From: an uncultured Ignavibacteriota bacterium
GTDB lineage: Bacteria; Bacteroidota; Ignavibacteria; Tepidaquicellales; Tepidaquicellaceae
Assembly: GCA_937959065.1 (NCBI GenBank)
Contig: CALGOI010000171.1
Coordinates: forward strand, 1-5,084
Reading direction: 5' to 3'
DNA: 5,084 bases
Shown one piece after another: positions 1-5,084 of the stretch. A model generated the notes under the pieces. The model was not told the origin of the DNA. It did not search any database and worked only from the letters and a program-made list of their open reading frames with translations. Both the position numbers and the translations under genes were made by a program. How positions within the stretch are numbered: the stretch's first letter is position 1; each line of letters starts with the position of its first letter.

Positions 1-2010
1 GAAAGTGCTGGAATAATTGAATATGATAGAAAATATCAATATCATTCTTTTCACTTCAACTTTATCATTCGCGATAAGTTTTGTGAAATAAACACCGGAA
101 GCAAAGTTAGCTGCGTTCCATGTAACTTCGTGAATCCCCTCTGACATACTCTCGTTCAGTAGAGTTGCAACTTCTCTTCCCACCATATCATAAATTTTCA
201 AAGTTACATTACCAAAAAATGCTTCTGGTAATTCAAATTTTATGTTTGTAGATGGGTTAAACGGATTAGGATAATTTTGATAGAGCTTTGGTGTCTCAAG
301 CTCAACTATAAAGTTATTATCACCAACCGCTGATTTGAGAGGAAGTTCGATATAAGTATCCCTTAAGTAGATCTGGTTTTTACTCTTGGTCATTACAGGG
401 AGAACGTGCGGATTTGTACTTAAAAATGAAGTATCCGACGGAGCATGGTCAAAGTTCGTGGCAACGATCTTTATCCTGCTTCCCGGCTGAAATTTGTGAG
501 CGTGTCCAAGGCCTTCAATATCAGTTGTCCTGATTTGATCTTTTACATAATATCTGTCTGTATAATTAATCCTTGTGATAAAGTTCTCCGCACCATTCGA
601 AGTGACTTCATATATCTGGAAGTTATACTGGCAAATATTAGCATTTGCCTGGTATTTCAAATGAACTTTAGGAACGCCTATCATATAAGTTGCATTCGAA
701 AGCGGATCAGAAACGAATGAAACATTATCTTTCTTAAACTTATCATTAAAATTCGCACCTTTGAATTCATCATAGACCGCATCTTGTAAGGAATAATTAC
801 CTTTTACATTATTTTCAAAATCCTCTTTTCTTGATGAACTGCCCTCCGGAGTTGTAGAAAGTTTGTTATTTCTTCTTGGGTAAAATTTAACATTAGTTAC
901 CCCCTGCGGCGGCCATGTTGATGAGCTGCCGTGTTCAAAGCTCCAGTAGTTCCCTACCTTTGGATGTGTTGTATAAGCAACCTGGTATCTGTCATATGAC
1001 GGATAACCGCTAGGATAATCCCAGATTACATGGAAGAACCAGTCATTAAAGAACTGCATGTGCCAAATATTCTCGCTTTCAGATATATCACCTCCGTGCC
1101 CCATTACAGCACCAAAGTATATTATATGTTCAGGAGAGATATTCCCGAAAGATTCTATTCCATGTTTTGCATTAAAGAAGTAATCCTGCCATGAATTCTC
1201 AACGAGTAAAGGTACGGTATTATTCTGCACTATATGGTCGAAATCCCTTCCGACAGGCATATAACAAGCTAATGAATCCCATTTATCTGATTTTACCCCG
1301 CATGCGTAGACCCAGTCTGACATTCTGTCAACTAATGGATTATACCTGGCTGAATCAGGTGTATATTCAATAGTCCATAAGTAAGACATTTTTGGTGAAC
1401 CATTTTCGATCCAGCTAGTTGCAAACTTAGGTGAGGTCAAAGCAGAAATAATACCTTTCACCTTCATTCCGTTACAAGCAGCTATATAAGGAACAGTTCC
1501 CCCCTGAGATCCGCCCATAATAGCTATTCTGCTGGTATCGCCACCAACTAAGTCATTTTTAATATAATTTACAAATTCCATTAAGTCCTCGGCTTCGACA
1601 GTACTCATCAAATTTGAGAGACCTCCTGAAAGACCCTGTCCCCTTACACTATATGTATAAACTACATAATTGTATTGTGCCTGCGCCAAAGCAAAATGTT
1701 CGAGAGTTTCTTTTCGATCCCCGTAACCATGAACCATAATTACAATTGGATACCCGTTGGGAAGATAGATATTCGGCTCGCTAGGATAGAATTTAGAACA
1801 ATCCATAAGTGCGCCATCCCTGAGGGTTAAATAGAAATCATCCTGAATAACAGAATAAGGATTATCCAATTGCGGACCGGCTTGCGGCAAGTGCTTAAAC
1901 TCATACCTGTCAAGTTTCGGCGGTTTTGGAACTATACTTTGCTGTGCAAATGATGAAGTCACTACAATTGCACCCACAAAAAAAACGATTAAGAAAGTAA
2001 ATGTTTTCAT
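1..2010 (-). CDS. Secreted S15/CocE-type alpha/beta hydrolase with T9SS C-terminal sorting domain (3' end beyond window)
   Basis: The frame is open without a stop from the ATG at 2010-2008 to the left edge, giving 670 visible codons. Residues 1-22 are a signal peptide (MKTFTFLIVFFVGAIVV core, probable cleavage SFA|QQ). Residues about 45-330 form an alpha/beta hydrolase of the X-Pro dipeptidyl-peptidase (S15)/CocE type: oxyanion-region HGYGDRKE (94-101), RGQGLSGG (123-130), nucleophile elbow GGSQGG with Ser168, probable acid Asp276 in ENSWQDYF, and His305 in GHGG. Residues about 335-560 resemble the PepX C-terminal jelly-roll (WPPQG, late LPL strand). Residues about 576-659 are a T9SS sorting domain. 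It should be exported by Sec, carried across the outer membrane by T9SS, and be cell-attached or released. Substrate is unknown: peptide, ester or acyl group are all possible in this family. The start lies 10 bp after wecB, with GAGG abutting the ATG, too close for a normal ribosome site. The last 11 visible codons extend past the usual domain end. Fold and export calls are firm; substrate is open. Confidence 0.9.
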   Translation of the reverse strand, partial: MKTFTFLIVFFVGAIVVTSSFAQQSIVPKPPKLDRYEFKHLPQAGPQLDNPYSVIQDDFYLTLRDGALMDCSKFYPSEPNIYLPNGYPIVIMVHGYGDRKETLEHFALAQAQYNYVVYTYSVRGQGLSGGLSNLMSTVEAEDLMEFVNYIKNDLVGGDTSRIAIMGGSQGGTVPYIAACNGMKVKGIISALTSPKFATSWIENGSPKMSYLWTIEYTPDSARYNPLVDRMSDWVYACGVKSDKWDSLACYMPVGRDFDHIVQNNTVPLLVENSWQDYFFNAKHGIESFGNISPEHIIYFGAVMGHGGDISESENIWHMQFFNDWFFHVIWDYPSGYPSYDRYQVAYTTHPKVGNYWSFEHGSSSTWPPQGVTNVKFYPRRNNKLSTTPEGSSSRKEDFENNVKGNYSLQDAVYDEFKGANFNDKFKKDNVSFVSDPLSNATYMIGVPKVHLKYQANANICQYNFQIYEVTSNGAENFITRINYTDRYYVKDQIRTTDIEGLGHAHKFQPGSRIKIVATNFDHAPSDTSFLSTNPHVLPVMTKSKNQIYLRDTYIELPLKSAVGDNNFIVELETPKLYQNYPNPFNPSTNIKFELPEAFFGNVTLKIYDMVGREVATLLNESMSEGIHEVTWNAANFASGVYFTKLIANDKVEVKRMILIFSIIFNYSSTF
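34..285 (-). other. T9SS type A C-terminal sorting domain coding segment
   Basis: Residues 576-659 of the hydrolase read KLYQNYPNPFNPSTNI, then a KFELPE strand, LKIYDMVGREVATLLNE, an HEVTWNAANFASGVYFTKL block and finally KRMILI. This is the known Por/T9SS sorting-domain pattern, which directs passage through the type IX outer-membrane translocon and is normally removed on export. The exact wording is the form common in Ignavibacteria-like genomes and is the best taxonomic clue in the window. The usual ending is a basic-hydrophobic string followed by Lys and a stop; here the frame continues instead. Confidence 0.88.
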
Positions 2011-2020
2011 CCTCAAATTG

Positions 2021-3172
2021 TTAAATATTATAAAATCTTTTAAGTTCTTCATAAATAAGAGAACTTGTATTACCGGTGCCATAAGTATAATTATACTCAC
2101 CGTTAATTTTCTCTTTGTATGATTTTGAATATTCTAAAAACTCATGTACATTATCATTGTTAAATTCCAACAGCTTTGCGTTGTGGTCAAGCACTTCAGG
2201 CCTTTCGGTAACTTTTCTCAGGATACCGCAGGGTACATTAAAGAATAATGACTCTTCCTGCAAACCGCCCGAATCTGTAAGAATTGAATGGCTGTTTTTT
2301 ACATAGCCCAGCATTTCAAAATAATCGTGTATTGGTTCTCTGATAATCAAATTGTCCTTCATTTCTCCATTCAGTCCTTTATGGAAACTGTCCTTAACGA
2401 GTGGATTTGGATGCATTAAATGGATTACATCAGCATCATTACCCGTAGCGACTACATTATTGAGAATAGAGGCATAAGATGAAACATTATCCCAGTTTTC
2501 TCTCCTATGAAGAGTACTGAGAATAAACTTATTATCGTGATTAGCTTCTTTGATCTTATTTTCATTTAGTAGTGTAATTATTGCATCATTAATAGTATTA
2601 CCTACTATAAAGCATTTCGAATCTTTAATCCCTTCATTAATCAGGTTTTGATAACTAATATTGGTCGGGCAAAAGTTGATCGACGCAAGACGAGAAATTG
2701 ATTCCCTTATAAGCTCTTCAGGAAATGGATTTTTATGATCGAATGATCGTAGTCCTGCCTCAATATGAAATACAGGAATTTCGTTAAAGAATGACCACAT
2801 AGCTCCGCAATAAGCTGAGGTAGTATCGCCCTGTACAAAAACACCGGCTATATCTTTCTTAGTGATCTGAGAATCATCAGCAAACATCCTGTTTAACTGG
2901 TCAAGCGTATGTGAAACGAACTGGTTAATGTCGGTTGATCTGTTTGGGATTTCATCGGCTACAATATCGGACTGCAAACCAATGTGATCAAGTATATCGG
3001 ATGATATCTTTTGTTGAGCAGTATTTACCAGAACCGGGTAAAACTCTTCAGAATTTTTTAATATCCTGTATAAGTCAAAGAGTTTGATGATTTCAGGCCT
3101 GGTAACAATTAAAATTAGTATTATTTTTTTGTCCCTGTCAGAGTGTGGCACTAACTCCCTATTCGTATGCAT
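2021..3172 (-). CDS. wecB: UDP-N-acetylglucosamine 2-epimerase (non-hydrolysing)
   Basis: This 383-residue protein has the usual family length and would be a cytoplasmic enzyme interconverting UDP-GlcNAc and UDP-ManNAc, the donor for ManNAc-containing glycans. Visible family motifs in order: TRPE (24-27), QGDTT with Asp116, HIEAGLR with Glu138, PEE (151-153), HRRE with His222, DSGGLQEE (300-307) and TERPE (322-326), then the C-terminal YGTGNTS. These correspond to the catalytic and UDP-binding positions of E. coli WecB/B. subtilis MnaA. Two usual positions differ: GTRPE reads VTRPE, and the TAQH/TGQH region reads TAQQ. The first 14 residues precede the family's normal start. ATG at 3172 lacks a clear ribosome site, and a GTG at 3151-3149 has AGGGAG just upstream, but spacing is very short, so I keep the ATG. 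The gene follows the glycosyltransferase by 70 bp and precedes the hydrolase by 10 bp, which suggests co-transcription. The hydrolysing NeuC-type enzyme is less likely because the non-hydrolysing motifs are complete. Confidence 0.93.
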   Translation of the reverse strand: MHTNRELVPHSDRDKKIILILIVTRPEIIKLFDLYRILKNSEEFYPVLVNTAQQKISSDILDHIGLQSDIVADEIPNRSTDINQFVSHTLDQLNRMFADDSQITKKDIAGVFVQGDTTSAYCGAMWSFFNEIPVFHIEAGLRSFDHKNPFPEELIRESISRLASINFCPTNISYQNLINEGIKDSKCFIVGNTINDAIITLLNENKIKEANHDNKFILSTLHRRENWDNVSSYASILNNVVATGNDADVIHLMHPNPLVKDSFHKGLNGEMKDNLIIREPIHDYFEMLGYVKNSHSILTDSGGLQEESLFFNVPCGILRKVTERPEVLDHNAKLLEFNNDNVHEFLEYSKSYKEKINGEYNYTYGTGNTSSLIYEELKRFYNI

Positions 3173-3242
3173 TATGTAAATTAGTTAATTTATTATTATA
3201 GAGCAAATACAATGCCAAACCCATTCAATTACAAAAATAATC
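3173..3242. other. Short AT-rich gap between the glycosyltransferase and wecB
   Basis: This 70-bp stretch is the longest non-coding segment in the window. On the minus strand it holds a TATAAT hexamer (3195-3200) about 22 bp before the wecB ATG, but the best TTGACA-like partner (TTGGCA, 3213-3218) is only 12 bp away, too close for a standard promoter. No terminator hairpin is visible, which fits read-through from the glycosyltransferase into wecB. Confidence 0.4.
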
Positions 3243-3449
3243 TTAATAATGTTCTGTTGAATCCCAAACCACTTTATCTTTGGTCTGTCTGAATACTTTT
3301 ATTGCTCTGATGATCGCAAAAAAGTTAACTACGTTATCAAAGAAAATCCTTATAATGCTCATAATTGCATATCTTAATCCATACCAATTATAAGTAAATG
3401 CAAACCTATGATAGATCCTTCCTAAGGTGAATAACAGACTCATCAGCAT
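3243..3449 (-). CDS. C-terminal membrane fragment of the NfrB-like glycosyltransferase
   Basis: This 68-codon ORF starts at an ATG (3449-3447) only two codons after the TAA that ends the upstream glycosyltransferase frame, in the same reading frame. It is hydrophobic at residues 1-10 and 34-48 and contains YGLRYAIMSIIRIFFDN followed by VVNFFAIIRA (residues 23-49), then ends VVWDSTEHY. From memory, the membrane region after the catalytic domain of NfrB-family proteins has the same order: a YG..A motif, an R..x.N.IN..A..RA stretch and a closing W.KT.H. I therefore read it as the natural continuation of the enzyme encoded at 3453-5084, not an independent small protein. The stop at 3243-3245 follows the WDSTEH motif directly, so the MshEN-type cyclic-di-GMP domain found after this point in E. 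coli NfrB is missing. It could be translated separately by re-initiation after the TAA, but no ribosome site is visible. Confidence 0.6.
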   Translation of the reverse strand: MLMSLLFTLGRIYHRFAFTYNWYGLRYAIMSIIRIFFDNVVNFFAIIRAIKVFRQTKDKVVWDSTEHY

Positions 3450-3452
3450 CAG

Positions 3453-3455
3453 TTA
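3453..3455 (-). other. In-frame TAA splitting the NfrB-like glycosyltransferase
   Basis: The codons around the break read AGA TAA CTG ATG CTG ATG, that is R-stop-L-M-L-M, with both sides in one frame and both matching parts of the same family. Only this one codon separates the catalytic part from the C-terminal membrane part. A single base change from TTA, TAT, TAC or CAA would give the TAA. Other genes here end in TAA, so a recoded genetic code is not supported. Confidence 0.75.
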
Positions 3456-5084
3456 TCTCAGAACTGAATTCTGTTCTACAATGACAGGAAGAACATCTAT
3501 TCCAAATGCTCTTGTTATACCAAATGCCAAAAAGTAAGCGAACACGATAAAAGATAATGCTGTACCAATAAAGCTTACTATTGTCTTCCTGTCCCGCGCG
3601 AGGAAATATTTAGTTTTAAAAGTACCCTTCCATCCGTGAATCTTCCAGTTCTGGAATACAATACCTGCAATCCATCTTGATTTTTGCTTTACAGAAGCCC
3701 AGAATGAATTCGGGAAATATTCACCGGTACCAATCCTGGAATTACCATAACGTGCATCCGTTTTTAAGTTTACAAACGATGTTTTAAAACCAAGTTTGTA
3801 AAATCTTAAACCAAGCTCATAATCTTCTGTTAAGTTGGCATCATTAAATATAGGATACTTCTTTTTGTCTCTAAGGTTGATCTCTTTTTGCTTGGGTCTC
3901 ATTACTACAGGAATTGTCTCACCTGTTTTCTCTTCCACTCTTCCTTCAAGAACAAAGTCAGGATTAGCCTTTTTCTCGGTAGGTTTAACTTCTTTTTTAA
4001 CAGTAGTTTCTTCGACCTTTTTTTGCTCAATAGCCACATCAACGGACTGTTCTGCATCAGAATCCATTTTTATATCTGCTATTTCTTTTTCTTCTGGTTT
4101 AGCAGTTTCGTTAATAATATCGGCATCTACTAACTGTGTATAAAAAGAATCAAAGAGTCTTTTATAAAGGTCCTCCTTTTCTCCGTTTTCTTTTTTAGCT
4201 TCGCTTTCTGTTGGAACATCTTTTAACTTCTCCTGAATTTTGGATTCAAGATCATCAAGTTTTTCAGTAATGGATTCAGTTTCTTCAACAGCAACTACAT
4301 CTCTCCCCGCATCTAATAGTTCTTTTCTTTCCTTGACACTTTCATCAACGTCTTTAAGTTTTGCATAAAGGTCTGATACCTGTTCTTTTATTTCCTCTTT
4401 AGATATTTTTTCCTCCTCGGTAGTTGATTCGGAAGACATAGATTTACCTGTAAGTGACTCAATATTCTGATAAATCTTTTTTAAAGATTCATCTATTGTG
4501 CTAAGTTTAATGTATAGTTCTTGCTGTTCACTTTTTTGTTCAGTTGACTTTGATTCATCGTCACCATTTCCAAACTTTAAACCGGCTTCTTTTAATTTTT
4601 CCTTTTCTTCGGGTGACTTTTTATCATGGAGTTTTTTTACTCTATCTTCGATCTCTTTGATCATCTCATCAACTGAAATAGGATCACTCTGGCTGTCTTT
4701 AGTTTCCTTGATTTGATGAACTTCTTCTGCTTCCTCCATTTTTGCAAACCTGTTATCAGATTCCTCTTCAACAATATCTTCTTCAAGCTCTTGAGTTCCA
4801 GTGATTTTATCTCCGCTAATAAGAATATCCTGTTCAGAGCTATCTTGCTCATCTTTATCTTTTGATGAATCAGTATCTACTAAGAGGTCTTGCTCGGGGA
4901 TAACCTCAGCATCAAGTAACTGTGTGAAGAAATTATCGAACATCTTATCATAAGAGCCATCTTCCATTAATTCCTTTTTACAGCTCTCCAGCAGCTCATT
5001 GCTGGCCACTTTGTCACCATAGTTAAGATCAAGGAATTTTTGAAAGCTTTTCCTGTCGGTAACTTCAACTTCAAATGGAATATC
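3453..5084 (-). CDS. NfrB-like processive family 2 glycosyltransferase with long coiled-coil insert (5' end beyond window, ends at internal stop)
   Basis: The frame is open to the right edge, so the true start is outside; 543 codons are visible, and the GTG at 5009-5007 is just an internal valine. Numbered from that Val, residues 1-385 are Glu/Lys/Asp/Ser-rich with coiled-coil-like stretches (about 115-145, 163-187, 203-265) and match no domain I know. Residues 386-475 are the second half of a processive GT-A domain: the TED catalytic-base motif (394-396) in NDANLTEDYELGLRFYKLG, EYFPNSFWASV, and QKSRW (442-446), the QxxRW motif that holds the growing chain in cellulose- and hyaluronan-synthase-type enzymes. 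HGWKGTFKTKYFLARDRK (458-475) matches the NfrB branch. Residues 476-503 form a membrane helix. The DxD donor-binding half must lie upstream. It is an inner-membrane enzyme, presumably building or exporting a surface glycan; wecB next door suggests a ManNAc product. The TAA at 3455 cuts the membrane region. Family is well supported, product inferred. Confidence 0.82.
   Translation of the reverse strand, partial: DIPFEVEVTDRKSFQKFLDLNYGDKVASNELLESCKKELMEDGSYDKMFDNFFTQLLDAEVIPEQDLLVDTDSSKDKDEQDSSEQDILISGDKITGTQELEEDIVEEESDNRFAKMEEAEEVHQIKETKDSQSDPISVDEMIKEIEDRVKKLHDKKSPEEKEKLKEAGLKFGNGDDESKSTEQKSEQQELYIKLSTIDESLKKIYQNIESLTGKSMSSESTTEEEKISKEEIKEQVSDLYAKLKDVDESVKERKELLDAGRDVVAVEETESITEKLDDLESKIQEKLKDVPTESEAKKENGEKEDLYKRLFDSFYTQLVDADIINETAKPEEKEIADIKMDSDAEQSVDVAIEQKKVEETTVKKEVKPTEKKANPDFVLEGRVEEKTGETIPVVMRPKQKEINLRDKKKYPIFNDANLTEDYELGLRFYKLGFKTSFVNLKTDARYGNSRIGTGEYFPNSFWASVKQKSRWIAGIVFQNWKIHGWKGTFKTKYFLARDRKTIVSFIGTALSFIVFAYFLAFGITRAFGIDVLPVIVEQNSVLR
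4110..4166 (-). repeat. Protein-level repeat copy B (FDSFYTQLVDAD)
   Basis: Residues 282-300 read YKRLFDSFYTQLVDADIIN, a diverged copy of the motif at 4896-4952, 262 residues further on. Each copy is followed by a Glu/Asp/Lys-rich linker (PEQDLLVDTDSS after A, ETAKPEEKEIAD after B). This suggests an ancient duplication of a short helical module with its linker, not chance similarity of charged sequence, because the shared residues are mainly Phe, Tyr, Thr, Gln and Leu. Confidence 0.75.
4332..4370 (-). repeat. Internal LYxKL-DES repeat, second copy
   Basis: Residues 214-226 read LYAKLKDVDESVK and parallel residues 165-177 (LYIKLSTIDESLK, at 4479-4517): eight of 13 residues match in register (L, Y, K, L, D, E, S, K), 49 residues apart. 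A third LYKRL start occurs at residue 281, at the beginning of copy B. The central insert therefore looks built from repeated helical units. Confidence 0.55.
4479..4517 (-). repeat. Internal LYxKL-DES repeat, first copy
   Basis: Residues 165-177 read LYIKLSTIDESLK, the partner of the unit at 4332-4370. Both are followed by Lys/Glu/Leu-rich, helix-forming sequence. Confidence 0.55.
4896..4952 (-). repeat. Protein-level repeat copy A (FDNFFTQLLDAE)
   Basis: Residues 20-38 (numbered from the Val at 5009) read YDKMFDNFFTQLLDAEVIP. Ten of 19 residues are identical to copy B at 4110-4166, and seven more are conservative changes. The DNA still shares the 9-mer TAACTGTGT (plus strand). It lies near the N-terminal side of the charged insert. 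Confidence 0.75.

Larger units (their letters stand above)
3858..5084 (-). other. Acidic coiled-coil insert within the glycosyltransferase
   Basis: About 410 residues (window edge to just before YPIFNDANLTED) are dominated by Glu, Lys, Asp, Ser and Thr, with few aromatic residues outside the two repeat copies. Heptad-like runs include DEMIKEIEDRVKKLHDKK and EKLDDLESKIQEKLKD. In ordinary NfrB/BcsA-like enzymes only a short loop lies between the acceptor-site segment and the TED motif, so this is an insertion relative to the family. Its left-hand limit in the protein lies beyond the window. It should sit on the cytoplasmic side, like the catalytic domain that holds it. Confidence 0.65.

Noticed and set aside
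19..47. AT-rich imperfect hairpin (GAATATGATA/TATCATTC) near the left edge, as a terminator
   Set aside because: The stem is weak and bulged, it lies inside the open reading frame, and no T-run follows on the minus strand.
445..1373. Plus-strand open frames inside the hydrolase gene (445-720, 1191-1373)
   Set aside because: They lie wholly opposite a long, motif-rich coding frame, have no recognisable family motifs and no convincing ribosome site.
1978..1985. Run of eight A (plus strand) within the hydrolase signal-peptide codons, as a phase-variation tract
   Set aside because: Eight bases is short for known slip-strand switches, and AT-rich genomes carry many such runs; no second signature of switching is present.
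3124..3130. Seven-T run (A7 in the gene) early in wecB, as a frameshift site hiding a different N-terminus
   Set aside because: The family alignment begins right after it, and the 14 residues before it are harmless. Nothing in the other frames upstream resembles an epimerase start.
3195..3218. TATAAT and TTGGCA hexamers on the minus strand upstream of wecB, as a promoter
   Set aside because: The spacing between them is 12 bp instead of about 17, the region is AT-rich so a TATAAT is expected by chance, and no FCB-type TTTG/TAnnTTTG pair with proper spacing is present.
3459..3477. Small inverted repeat (CAGAA/TTCTG with 5-nt loop, overlapping AGAAC/GTTCT) just before the in-frame TAA, as a recoding or termination signal
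   Set aside because: The stem is only 5 bp with no U-tract, and such repeats are common by chance. It does not explain the stop.
3835..4852. Open frames overlapping the charged insert in other frames (plus strand 3835-4143, 3888-4133, 4498-4716; minus strand 4661-4852)
   Set aside because: Their Ser/Phe- or Lys/Leu-rich translations are what low-complexity GAA/AAA-rich codons give when read in another frame; no independent coding signal.

Overview
The window is AT-rich, and every gene I can support lies on the minus strand. In transcription order (right to left) there are three loci: the 3' part of a membrane processive glycosyltransferase of the NfrB (phage N4 adsorption protein B) type, a UDP-N-acetylglucosamine 2-epimerase (wecB), and a large secreted S15/CocE-type alpha/beta hydrolase with a type IX secretion (T9SS) C-terminal sorting domain. 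The wording of that sorting domain (YPNPFNPSTNI, then LKIYDMVGREVATLLNE and a SGVYFTKL strand) is typical of the Bacteroidota/Chlorobi side of the FCB group and most resembles Ignavibacteria. This placement is inferred from motifs, not from a marker gene.

Right third (3243-5084): the glycosyltransferase runs in from the right edge. The visible part holds about 400 residues of Glu/Lys/Asp/Ser-rich, largely coiled-coil sequence, followed by the TED and QxxRW motifs of processive beta-glycosyltransferases and a membrane segment. A TAA stop at 3453-3455 then interrupts the frame. Two codons later, in the same frame, a 68-codon ORF continues with what looks like the missing NfrB-type C-terminal membrane region. 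The locus is therefore a gene split by one in-frame nonsense codon, a real gene fission, or a base error. The C-terminal MshEN-type cyclic-di-GMP domain of E. coli NfrB is absent.

Middle (2021-3172): a full-length non-hydrolysing UDP-GlcNAc 2-epimerase, 70 bp after the glycosyltransferase, with nearly all family catalytic motifs intact. Left (1-2010): the S15/CocE-type hydrolase starts 10 bp after wecB and stays open to the left edge. It has a signal peptide, a Ser-Asp-His triad, a jelly-roll domain and a T9SS sorting domain, but its frame continues past the usual end of such domains.

Working model (inference): the genes form one operon-like unit. The epimerase makes UDP-ManNAc, the NfrB-like enzyme polymerises or exports a ManNAc-containing glycan, and the exported hydrolase acts outside the cell, possibly on an unrelated substrate. 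The most unusual item is the glycosyltransferase: a long acidic coiled-coil insert just before the TED catalytic motif, carrying a duplicated FDxFxTQLxDA motif near its two ends. No RNA gene, CRISPR array, insertion sequence or convincing promoter or terminator was found, and no gene-free stretch exceeds 70 bp.
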